A DNA stretch of 64,000 nt, from positions 1,178,001-1,242,000 of the forward strand of contig VTFK01000074.1 of NCBI GenBank assembly GCA_009617715.1, in the 5' to 3' direction. Below are positions 34,561 to 45,438 of this stretch, piece by piece; position 1 is the stretch's first letter; each line of letters begins with the position of its first letter. The notes beneath the pieces were generated by a model. The model saw only the letters and a program-made list of their open reading frames with translations, was not told where the DNA came from and made no database searches. Both the position numbers and the translations under genes were made by a program. Source of the stretch: Plectrocnemia conspersa (Eukaryota > Arthropoda > Insecta > Trichoptera > Polycentropodidae).

Positions 34561-34783
34561 TTCAAAAAAACCAATAGCTCTATTTTCATAAGTAAAGCTT
34601 ATTACTAGAGAAATGTATTTCCATAAATTTGCGACAGATGCCATAATGCATAGATACGAATGAATTATATGAATAGATTCTTAAATTGTAAATTTTAGAG
34701 AATTTTTTTATATATTTGAAGTTCACTTAAATTTTGCGTCCTTTACGGATTTCGTCTCTCTTGTATAAATTATTTCGTACGTG

Positions 34784-35017
34784 CAGTAGCGTAGCTGGGT
34801 ATCCTTAAAATTGCCGCCGCCCCCCCCCCCCATACATTTTTTGCAGGGTCATAAAATCAGCATTACTTAAAATACTAAATTGCTTATTGTTAAGCTCTTG
34901 CTGTTCGTAGATTTACATAAATTTTAGTTTATTCAGGGTTAAGAACCACATTAGACGATTCCATCGCGAATATGCCGCCCCCAAGCAAGTGCCGCCCGGG
35001 GCCCGCCCCCCATACTG
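34784..35017 (+). mobile_element. hAT-type miniature element with 8-bp target duplication
   Basis: The 234-bp insert starts CAGTAGCGTAGCTGGG and ends CCCCATACTG, so its outer five bases (CAGTA/TACTG) are inverted. It is flanked on both sides by the identical 8-mer CGTACGTG (34776-34783 and 35018-35025). An 8-bp target duplication and CAG...CTG ends are the hallmark of hAT transposition. The interior has C-rich tracts at 34820 and 34990-35010 and no coding capacity. Confidence 0.7.
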
Positions 35018-38000
35018 CGTACGTGCATTTAAAACATCGTCTCTTTGAATTATTATCACCGCATATAGTGCACCTAATGGATCTTTGAAACGATACAATT
35101 GCGTTTTATTGCCGAATGCATTATACGAAATTACCAATCCCGAGAGAGCGATTCAGCGCTACTGTAATAGCTGACTAATCAAAGCGTCGTTTACGACATT
35201 CATATACGATGAGTCCTACTCCTTTACGGTCTTACACCAGGATTTCGGCTTTAGCGTCTTCCTTCCTTTAAGAGGAATACAAAAACGAGGCCATTAATAC
35301 GCGGATTCTTTACAGCCTTAGTTCTTGTATGTGAAATGGTTCGCCGAGTTGCTCGGTTATCGATTGCACTATAGTGCTTAACGTGTGGATGAGTATAGTG
35401 GTAATATTACGCCTTTCTTCTCAGTATGGTATATTCTTAAAAAAACAAGCAAAGTACAAATTAACTTAATGGTAATTTGTTGTAAATAATTATGACCACT
35501 TATAAGATGTACTGAAGAAATATGTTTGTGGGTTTAGTCCGTTTTAGTTGCCTCAGCTTCCCTTGGGTACGAAATAGACACGTTTCAATTACATAACCGA
35601 TTCTGGGAATTTCAGGTACCACAAAACAGATGTCTAACTAACTGGATTCTCTAACAACCTTGTTATTGAGTCATTTCTACTAATCTGTGTGTTAATTTAA
35701 GCAATAACTATAGACATAGAAAGGACATATATATATTGTTTTGAATTACATACGAAACTACATGTATTATATTATATTATATAATATATGCGTTTGACGA
35801 TTGTATATATTTTTATTCCGTCTAAGATAAATCAGCTTCAGCTTCCGATCGAAACATTTGCAACGAGGTCAATGTTTACGACATTAAAAAGCTCACAGAA
35901 CCGGACTTAATTCCCTACTTTTTATTGAAAGGTTGTCAGCTCAATCTCCTTGCTCCTCTTCAATAGATATTCAATTTGTCACTGTAAACTTCATTGTTTT
36001 CTGATTCGTGGAGATGTACGAAAGTTCGATGGGTGATAAATCGCGTACCGAAAACTTTAGAACAGTCACCGTTCCTTTGGCTTTTCAATGTTTGTTTTTA
36101 CAATTATATCCATTATCACTTTAGTGGACCAGCATTGCGGTTTTGGCAGTGACAAAGTCCTTCGATACTAAAATCCAAATTTTATATTATTTATAAAAAT
36201 TCAACCTATGGATGACCTTTTATTTTAAAGTACATTTTTTTCGTTATTTCTGTTTGTATTACACGTGCATGTTGTATATTTGCATTTATTGAAGACCCTG
36301 CCATTACCCTTGCTCGATTTTTTTTTCACTTCGTTTAATCGTCCTAACCGTTTGCTCCGTTTAGATTAAAAAAATAGCAATTTCAGACGAGCCTCGTCCA
36401 TTTTAAAGTCGATCCTCTGGATTAAATATATTATAATTTTTTTGCTAAGATAATTTTGCTTTTAAAATAAACATGATTATAAGAAAAAATATTTTTTTAA
36501 TAAAAAAATATAACTATAAATATACTTGAATAATAGTTATGCGTTATGTTTTAACATTAATTGATTTATCAAAAATTCATATAATTGTATATATCTGAAA
36601 TTGATAAAACAGTCGAGCCCAAAGTGAGTTATCTATGCAAATTAAAAATAGCATATTTTATTTATTTATTATAAATCTTTCGCTTCATCCAAATGCATTT
36701 TAACCATATAAACACAATCAACACCCACAAGTAAGTAGTGAGACGCCAGACTAAAATCATTTTGAAAATTAGTGACCTATATTTTATTTATTAGATCACT
36801 ATTATTACAGTTTACATTCAATAGATGTCACTATACACAACCTAGTTTTATTTTATTTTACTTAAGCGATACGATATTGATTCGTGATATTATAAAATCC
36901 AAGAAAACTTAATCTATGACACACTAATTTTAATATATTTAATGGTCATTATAAATTTTAATACACTTAATAATAATCAATTAATTATATAGACGTCACT
37001 GATTCCCAGGGTTATCAGATTTTAAATTAGGTTTCGCGGGAAAAAAATTAAAAAAATAGGAGGATTTTTCTTAATTAATAGTTTTGACATATCATTTTTA
37101 CTTTTTAAACTTAATTTTTCCCATTAAAAAAATGTATTTAATAAAGTAAACAACAATAATAATAAAGTTTCACAATTGTAACATATAGTGGTTGTTGTAT
37201 AACTATGTTGTCTATTCAAATTATATTTCCTTAAAGTGGTTGAAAGTTTTTTAAGAAATTCTCCATTTTTTGTTTGTTTTACCAATGTACTATTTTTCAG
37301 AATTGCTTCAAGTATTGGTCCTATCTTAATTTTGTTGGCCTTTAAATACTATTTTTATAGTTTAATCTGCAGTCATTTTTTAATAGAATTGTGCGTATTT
37401 CAAGTTTTATTTTCACGCAAACCAAAATATTCATTTCAATGGAATAGTGTTTTATTTTGTGGCATTATCGTTCGCTTACGTATTTTATGTAAGATCAGTC
37501 TAATCAGATTTTAACTTTATTATAAATTTGAGCTTTTGCTTTAAGACATACTTTTCTTTATATAGTTTGTGAATATATTTATATGAAGAAAATCGTTTTT
37601 TATCTGAAATTATTCCTTACGCTTTTATTAAATTTATCCAAGACGGTTTATCAATAAAGCATATTAAAATTTGACAAAAAATAATAAAAACCAATAAAAT
37701 CGAGACCACCTGCGACACAGATAAGACGCAAAATTAAATTTGAATACGTAATCGCGTTTCTCATGAGCATCGGACGGATACACTCACTCAAGGCAAGGGC
37801 ACAAAGGTAAAAATTTCATCTCATTACGAAAGGTATTCCCGCCCTCAGAACGTGCAATGACGCGTAACGGCATTTGCTTCTTAGCAATTACGTATCGCGA
37901 AACGACATCTTCGGCAAAGGTTCCGGAACAGGTCGTTTTCGAAGGTCCACGACGCCAAATGCGATTTTCCATACCTTCCCTAACGGCCTACCTTTGGTAC

Positions 38001-38110
38001 GATAACGAATCTTTTAAACGCCGCATACGCATTGTTCTTATATCTCGCAATCGAATCAACTCGACCGTCAGCGAAATATTAAAAGATTGGGGGAGAAATT
38101 GGGGCAAATA

Positions 38111-38157
38111 GACATTATTTAAATACTAAACGGAATGCTTGGTATTTAAATAATGTC
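38111..38157. repeat. Perfect hairpin, 16-bp arms
   Basis: GACATTATTTAAATAC (38111-38126) is followed after 15 bases by its exact reverse complement (38142-38157). It could be the remains of a small inverted-repeat insertion. Confidence 0.8.
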
Positions 38158-38204
38158 GGAACATGTATGTATGGATATATTTAAAATTAAATGTATATAT
38201 TAAA

Positions 38205-38325
38205 GTATGTCAATGTTACATACCTATCATTATTTATTTACATGGGACGTATGTGTATTTTTCAGTGAATTTATATTTTCACTAGTGAATTCCAAATATA
38301 TTTTTACTAGTAGATATACAGGTTG
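38205..38325 (+). mobile_element. Fragment of dispersed ACTAGTGAA repeat family
   Basis: TTACATACCTATCATTATTT followed by ATTTACATG, ATGTGTATTTTTCAGTGAAT and TTTTCACTAGTGAA matches the copies at 47620, 50320 and 54380. Only the central segment is present here. Confidence 0.65.
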
Positions 38326-39019
38326 CGACAAAATAATTGGACCAAATATTATTTTTCATCTTTTTGTAGTTCTTACATACTTTTATGTAATTTATAAAAA
38401 TAAGTATGGAACAATATGATACATTACTTCATAATCTCATATCTAACGTAACCAAATAATATTCAATTTATTTGTCCATTTGCCCTCAGTTTACCTTATA
38501 TATGTAGATATTATAGATATAGGTAATGGAAGGTAACTGCTATAACGACTGAGGCGATAAGATACATTATATACTTCGTTATTTTGGCATAGATGTCGGT
38601 TATAGTCGCTCACATTCACAGATAAAATACATAGTAAGAGGATAATGGAGCGATTTCTGAGATTAAAGTATATTTATGAAAGAGAAAATATTTAACATAA
38701 CAATTTATTATAACAAAACTATATTTACATATATGTATATATTTATAACCATATAGGATAGGAATATTTTAGGAATCATTGTACTTTGAAAAATATTGCA
38801 GTTGTACTATTCTATAAACAGTGTATCTAGTGCGATGGTTTCAAACTCATATTATCCACATAAAATAATATATAATTTTGATAATTTCCCATTATCTAGA
38901 GCCATCTGTCAATATTCTTTTTTGGCTTAGGTTAACTAGGATTTTTTTGCAAAATAAATAGTTTTAGTTAAAATTGTAGTAGTATAAACAAAAATCCTAA
39001 CCTACGTAAAGAATAACAG

Positions 39020-39905
39020 AAAGTGCCGATGGTGCAGATAATACAAAAGATGCCGATTATACAAATTGTGCAGATAGTACTGATAATACAGATATTACAA
39101 ATAGTACAGTTAGTACAAATAGTTCAAATAAAATTGATAGTTCAAATAGTATAGATTATAATATAAAGTACATATAGTATAGATGGTACAGATAGTTCAG
39201 ATAGTGCAGATAGTGCAGACATTGCAGTCATTGCAGATAGTGCAGATAGTTCAGATAGTTCAGATATAGTTCAGATATTTCAGATAGTGCAGATAGTGCA
39301 GATATTTTAGATAGTTTAGATAGTATAGATAGTTTAGATAGTTTAGATATTTTAGATAGTTTAGATAGTTTAGATAGTTTAGATAGTTTAGATAGTTTAG
39401 ATAGTTTAGATATTTTAGATAATTTAGATAGTTTAGATATTTTAGATAGTTTAGATAGTTTAGATATTTTAGATAGTTTAGATAGTTTAGATATTTTAGA
39501 TAGTTTAGATAGTTTACATAGTTTGGATAGTTTAGATAGTTTAGATAGTTTAGATAGTTTAGATAGTTTAGATAGTTTAGATAGTTTCGATAGTTTAGAT
39601 AGTTCAGATAGTGTGGACATTTCAGACAGTGCAGATAGTTCAGATAATGCAGATAGTTCAGATAATGCAGATAGTTCAGATAATGCAGATAGTTCAGATA
39701 ATGCAGATAGTTCAGATAGTTCATATAGTGCAGATAGTTCAGATAATGCAGATAGTTCAGATAATGCAGATAGTTCAGATAATGCAGATAGTTCATATAG
39801 TGCAGATAATTCAGATAGTGCAGATATTGTAGATCGTACAGATAGTGCAGATAGTGCAGATAGTGTAGATCGTACAGATAGTTCAGATATTCATAGTGCA
39901 GACAA
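39020..39905. repeat. Minisatellite with 9-bp unit (GATAGTNNN)
   Basis: The array is built on GATAGTTTA, GATAGTTCA, GATAGTGCA, GATATTTTA and GATAATGCA units. From about 39300 to 39600 GATAGTTTA dominates; from 39640 to 39800 an 18-bp higher-order unit GATAGTTCAGATAATGCA repeats about eight times. Flanks before 39190 are degenerate. Because the period is divisible by three, several frames on both strands stay open (repeats of DSL, DNADSS, KLS and NYL). These are artefacts of repetition, with no splice, signal or promoter context. Further diverged units resume at 40476-40556 beyond an inserted transposon fragment. Confidence 0.9.
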
Positions 39906-40319
39906 AGGCTTCATTAGTTTCTAACATATTAGATGTGTCAGAAATTTCCAAAGATGAAAGCGAATTCTGTCCAGTACCTCATAAATGTGCGCGTAGATTA
40001 TATTACATATATTGTATTATTTTTCCTTAATTTAAATACATACATATGTATAATATTTTGACAAAAATATTTTTTAAATTTATTTATTTTGTTTATATTA
40101 TTACCTTTTTTAAATTTACAATTTTTAAACACGATTTTTTAAATTTAAGCAAGTAATCTTTGATTTTTCAATGTATATCACTTTTCACACATTTTTTTGT
40201 GGAACATATCGTCTGTGTAAAAAAAGAGTTGGTTGTATATGACAATTCTGCTCGGTGCAAGCGAACTAATGAAATGCCATTGTGAAATACGAAATAAGCC
40301 TCAAAGTGACTCTGTTAAA

Positions 40320-40475
40320 TGAAACAAAGTATAGTTTAGTTCAGATTCGTTATTTGAGGTCGCTTTTTACTTTTTTATGAATATATTATTGCTATATTTT
40401 TTTCCAGTCGGCCTCTAGAGGAGAACGGGCCCCGGGAGTTTGTTCCCTTTCCCCCCACCCCCTCTCGGCAAGCCT
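40320..40475 (-). mobile_element. hAT-like 5' end fragment inside the minisatellite region
   Basis: Read on the minus strand it begins CAGGCTTGCCGAGAG, then CCCGGGGCCCGTTCTCC and GACCTCAAATAACGAATCTG, matching the starts of the relics at 46830 and 20890. The minisatellite-type sequence CAGATAATACAAATAG resumes immediately beside its end, so the fragment lies between two parts of one array. Confidence 0.6.
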
Positions 40476-40556
40476 GCAGATAATACAAATAGTTAAAATA
40501 ATACAGATAGTATAGTTAGTAGTTACACAGTTAATATGTGTAATACAGATAGTACA
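40476..40556. repeat. Distal part of the GATA-type minisatellite
   Basis: Units such as CAGATAATA, CAAATAGTT, CAGATAGTA continue the pattern of the main array after the hAT-like fragment. Confidence 0.6.
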
Positions 40557-41637
40557 TTAAAGAGTCAACTTCAATTTAATAAAAAAATATTCAAAGCAAT
40601 TATTGTTGTACTATAAATTATTAAAATTATGCTATCGGAAGCTATTGTGGTCAAGCATCCCAGTGGTGACAAACGTAGAGCTTAAATAGATATTTTATAC
40701 AATAGTTACAAACCGTCTTAGTTACGGAGATTAATGTCTATGGTTTTCAAAAGTCTTTTACGTTTACATCGCAGTCTTTTAGGTTTACGTTTGATTAAAA
40801 GGTATTCTAATAGGACGATTTCTTTTAAGATTTTTGTTTTTAAAACACCATTATTCAATTAACATTTTCTACTTGGTAATTATATTAAACTCCCCCCCCC
40901 CCACAAAGCAGCAACACATATCTAAATAACTTTCGCCTTAGTGTTTTTATACAAATTAACTTTAGCATATTACTGACCTAATGTTAAGAGCTCCCACATC
41001 ACAAATCATTGAAAAACATGGATGTTTAGTGATTTGTGATTTACTTTTCTACAAAAATCATAACCCTAAATAAATATTTTAACAACACACAAATCAAACT
41101 AGTTTGGGAATTGGATATATTTATATTCATTATTTGTATTTTTAATAATATAATATAACTTATTCACTATATTTAATAATGCAGCTTATTTTATAGCAAC
41201 ATAAAATTAAAATTGAAGAGTATTATTTTTACAAATATACTATCAAATTTTTATACTTGAAATAATTATTGATACATTGGATTGATTTAATTGATTTTAA
41301 ATTGTTTGCAATGCATGACAACACTAGAAGTTTGTTAGGGGTCATTGAATATAAAAAAGTTACTAGCAATTGCTAGTTAAGCACCAACCGGTTATCATGA
41401 ATGACGTGCGACACTTTAAGTATACTCTTCTCCGTTATGTATCGTAAGCTACATGGATAAAATCATCTATATAATATAATATATATTATTTATTTAATTT
41501 CATAGCAATTAATTGCTTTACATACACATTACTATATAAGTAGATACATACATATTTATTTTTGTGCATTTGAGCATATAAAATTAAAACGTAAATTAAT
41601 CTGACAGTTTGACATTGTGATACTCTTTGCAAATAGC

Positions 41638-41645
41638 TATAAATA
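41638..41645 (+). promoter_or_regulatory. CPQ2 TATA-like element
   Basis: TATAAATA at 41638 lies about 150 bases before the ATG and is embedded in the block conserved with the orphan promoter at 30714. No clean TCAGT initiator is found at the expected distance. Confidence 0.4.
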
Positions 41646-41785
41646 TACAATAAACATTCAACATTTATTTGATTAGCTGTTCAAAACAATTGGTTATAAA
41701 TTTCGGGTCATCGTCATCAATAATTGTATATTTAACATCGCAATGTCGAAAATAAAGTACAACCCTTTGTTACAGGCACTCAAAA

Positions 41786-43450
41786 ATGCTATCTACAGTA
41801 TTGGTTTTTATGCTAACTATCGTACCAAATGTTTATTGCACTACTACAGTAACTACTTATGAAGAAATAAACGTTGAAGCTCTTTGCTATCTTCCGAATA
41901 GCATTAAAGATGAAATAGCTAGTTATGCTAATGTTACGGATACTATCATAGATTATTTCATTAAAGGGCCGTTTAAAGGTGAAACATACAGACAGTAAGT
42001 TAAACTATATTGATAAAGTTATATATTACTGTATAGTTCATCTAACTTTTTAACCTTATCCTGATAAGAATTATTAATAGCATTATTATTATTTCATCTT
42101 AACTTTATTGACATATTTAAAAGACATAATTCTTTAATGAAACTATCTTAGATTGGAAGAGTTTGTGGATACGTTTGGAAATCGAATCGTAGGTACTAAA
42201 AATCTTGAAAATGCTATCGATCATATGATTAATATGACAACATCAAATGGCTTGGAGAATGTTCATACAGAAGATGTTTTGGTAATACTATATTATATAT
42301 TATAAATGATATCACACCTTAAGATATTGCGTTTTATGATATATTTTAGGCTCCATATTGGAATAGAGGAGAGGAATACGCAATGATGCTCACGCCTCGT
42401 CTCAAAAAACTAGCAATGCTCGGCTTGGGCTATAGCACTAACACCACCGATGAAGGTATCGTAGCTCAAGCTATAGTAGTTAAAAGTTTTGAAGAACTGG
42501 ATAAATTACCTGATTGCAAAGTAGAAGGAAAGATTGTTGTTTACGATGAGGATTTTGTAAAGTATGGTGTGACGGTTAAATATAGATCAAAAGGAGCTTC
42601 GAAGGCTGCTAAAAAAGGAGCTGTTGCTGCTTTAATCAGATCTGTAACGCCATACTCGCATGCAACGCCACACACCGGAATGATGACTTATGAAGAAGGT
42701 ATAAAGAAGATACCGATAGCTGCCATAACACACGAAGATGCCGATTTATTATGGAGGTTACAAAAGAGAGGAAAGGATATCACTTTAAGAATTGTAATGC
42801 CTAATTCCTTAACGGAAGCTACTTCAAGGAATACGATAGCTGAGATTGAAGGATATGAGAATAAAAAGAGTATCGTGCTCATATCTGGACATATAGATAG
42901 TTGGGACGTTGGAGATGGTGCAATGGACGACGGAGGTGGTAGTTTCATTTCTTTAATGGCACCAATCGCATTAAAGAAATTGGAACTTAGACCGAGAAGA
43001 ACGTTAAGAACTATATTTTGGACTGCTGAAGAGCTAGGCTTGATTGGCTCTCGAGAATATCAAAAGAGACATAAAGACTCCGATCACTTTTTAAACTTTG
43101 TGATGGAGTCTGATATTGGAGTTTTTAAACCTTTTGGTATAAGTTATCAAGGAATCGAAACTGGAAGATGTATCGTACAAGAGATTCTTAAATTATTTGC
43201 GTCTATCAATACAACACAAGCTGTGTACGATGGGCCTGAATCAGACGTAGCGGCGTGGGTCGAAAAAGGTATTCCTGGCGGTGGATTATATAATGACAAT
43301 AAAAAATATTTTTGGTACCATCACTCTGAAGCCGATAGAATTAACGTTTTAAATTCTGATGATATGGATAAGGCTGCAGCCTTATGGGCAGGATTTTCAT
43401 ATATTGTAGCAGATTTGAAGAATGATATGCCAAGAAAGCCAGACATATAA
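41786..43450 (+). CDS. Carboxypeptidase Q-like M28 metallopeptidase, copy 2 (479 aa)
   Basis: Secreted or lysosomal zinc dipeptidase, intact paralogue of the gene at 27753. Exons 41786-41994, 42152-42281, 42350-43450; intron phases (2, then 0) and the 130-bp length of exon 2 are identical to copy 1, proving a tandem duplication after intron gain. Signal peptide MLSTVLVFMLTIVPNVYC, then a Thr-rich mature start. Zinc and catalytic residues: His294, Asp306 (GHIDSWDVGDGAMDD), Glu340-Glu341 (WTAEELG), Asp368 (VMESD), His438 (WYHHSEAD). Potential N-glycosylation sites include NVT, NMT and NTT. The length fits the family. Members cleave dipeptides with an unsubstituted N terminus; the natural insect substrate is unknown to me. 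Confidence 0.95.
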
Positions 43451-43530
43451 GCTGAAACTTATTTTATTCAATAGTTATATGAATGTGACTGATTTCGTTT
43501 TAAATATTGGATTGTTTTAGACGATTTTTT

Positions 43531-43536
43531 AATAAA
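43531..43536 (+). terminator. CPQ2 polyadenylation signal
   Basis: AATAAA 81 bases after the stop codon. Confidence 0.65.
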
Positions 43537-45233
43537 CATTAAGCTATTAACTCGAATTATTTATTTAATCCATAAAATATTAATATTTCACATGCATAAC
43601 TTATTATTATAGTTGGTATATCTGTATGTCACTCGCCTGAGGTCTGAAACGTTATCTTAATGCTCTTTTAGAGCTCTGTTTGATGTATGATGGAGAGTCT
43701 AATTAAAACCTCAAATCATATGGTATTATAAAGTAATTTCCATAATGTTGAATATAAGTTTTACGCCTAAGAAAAATTGCATTGATATCTTTTTAAAGAA
43801 AATCTTTTGCTTAGTACGCAGCTCCACCACTCATACGGTGCCCTAAATACTTTTTCACTTCCACCGTCTCTTTAAACAGTCTTAAGGTGTGAAAATCTCT
43901 AGCTATAAGATCTGATGAGCTGTCAGTTAACTTCTCCCCTTGAGGAGTTAGCGTTCTTCTTGCATGCGACATTGAATTTCGTTTTATTAGGGCTCCGAGG
44001 GACCAACGAAACATTTAAATTATTGTTTAAACCTTAATTTTTTACACGCTACCTTTATACGAGCCATACAGCTTTTTAACGAACTTGCCAGACACAAAGA
44101 TGTTTTCGGCGATAGCTTTTAGAAGCTGTAATACTATATGTGCTATACTGCAAAACTTTTAGGTATGCTCTACTATATTTTTTTAATTTAATAAACATTT
44201 TTTGTAGGAAAAATATTACCATAAATAAAAATAATTAACTAATATTAGTGTAGAAAAAATATTTCTTTAATAGTTTTCATGAATGGCTAGTAGTATATTT
44301 TTAAAACAATTAGAATTTATTACTAATTTAAAAAAAAAAATACACAAGGACAGATTAAATATGATTAATAAAATATTAGGCATAAATTTAATTATTTTAT
44401 TACATTTATTCTGCTTTATATTTACATCACAACATAAATTCACATTTTTTGACTAATATAGTCAATCATGCATTAAATAATATATTTATTTTACATAAAA
44501 TATTATCGTAAACATTGAACCATGTAATTATTATAAATAATTATAATTTAATAACACCCACACAAGTCAATGTGATGTTAATTATGAACATTGAATTTCT
44601 GTACGGCACAGTGAATAAAATTGGATTAAAACTTCATATAATTTACTAAAATGCAAAACAACGCAGAACAAAGAACATTGTTTTTTTTTTGTTATGTTCT
44701 TTAAAACACAATTAATTTTACAAAAAAATGGATGTTTTGAGGAAATCAGGTAACATGTAAAATTGTAACGATTTTCCTATTTGACTAAAATTATTTTTGA
44801 AAATTGGAGAGAAATTTAAAATAATGTACATTGTGTAAATAAAAAGACAAACAAATCAGTCTCCTCTAAAATTGACCAATTACTGGTTATAAACTACTTA
44901 ACATAATTTATTAAATAATAATTTGTGATGAAATTAACATAGATTTAAATAGGTTTTGATGTGATATAAATATTTTATCTTGGACGAAACATTACTGGCA
45001 CGTTTTAACTTATTCGGTGCCGGATCATAAAATATAATTAATAAAAACTATTCTTAGTTACATAAAACTTATAGTGATTTTATAGCATATGTAAAATAAT
45101 TTATATCTGGCACTGATAGATTAAATATAAAAGATATATACATTCAGAATTCAATGGCAAATATGTACAAATTAATAATACATTATAACATCGATAAACA
45201 TCATACCTTTTCACAACATTGATAAATTAAATA

Positions 45234-45239
45234 TTTATT
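45234..45239 (-). terminator. Candidate DPP4 polyadenylation signal
   Basis: TTTATT on the plus strand gives AATAAA on the minus strand, about 200 bases past the DPP4 stop. Confidence 0.4.
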
Positions 45240-45438
45240 ACATTAATTATATAATATGCATTTCGCCGTATTTACAATTTAAAGAGTTTAAAATGTATGA
45301 TTAACAAACATTAATATTATACGGTACACACATCTATATTCATGTATTATATGAATGGAAAAAGTCAGTGTAACTCTTCATTTTGGCACACAAATCAATA
45401 CTGATTATTGTATCTGTTTTACATACAAAAATAACTGT

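Larger units (their letters stand above)
29288..41785. other. 12.5-kb spacer between the tandem carboxypeptidase genes
   Basis: No third complete gene is found. The spacer contains a relic of the CPQ2 promoter region (30440-30830), hAT-type transposon pieces (33979-34560, 34784-35017), higher-GC complex blocks (about 35030-35350 and 37730-38110), a perfect hairpin at 38111, a dispersed-repeat fragment at 38205, and the 9-bp minisatellite at 39020-40556. The stretch 31-33 kb is AT-rich and shows nothing I can name. Confidence 0.65.
43451..45438. other. Convergent spacer between CPQ2 and DPP4
   Basis: Both genes end here. A GC-richer, high-complexity patch (about 43640-44030) contains a 67-codon minus-strand frame (43811-44014) whose composition is more protein-like than other frames in the window, but I recognise no family and see no splice context. 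The remainder is AT-rich 3' flank. Confidence 0.6.

Noticed and set aside
39228..39924. Long open frames of 130-178 codons on both strands
   Set aside because: They are produced by a 9-bp tandem repeat with no stop in its unit; several overlapping frames are open at once, and there is no promoter, splice or signal evidence.
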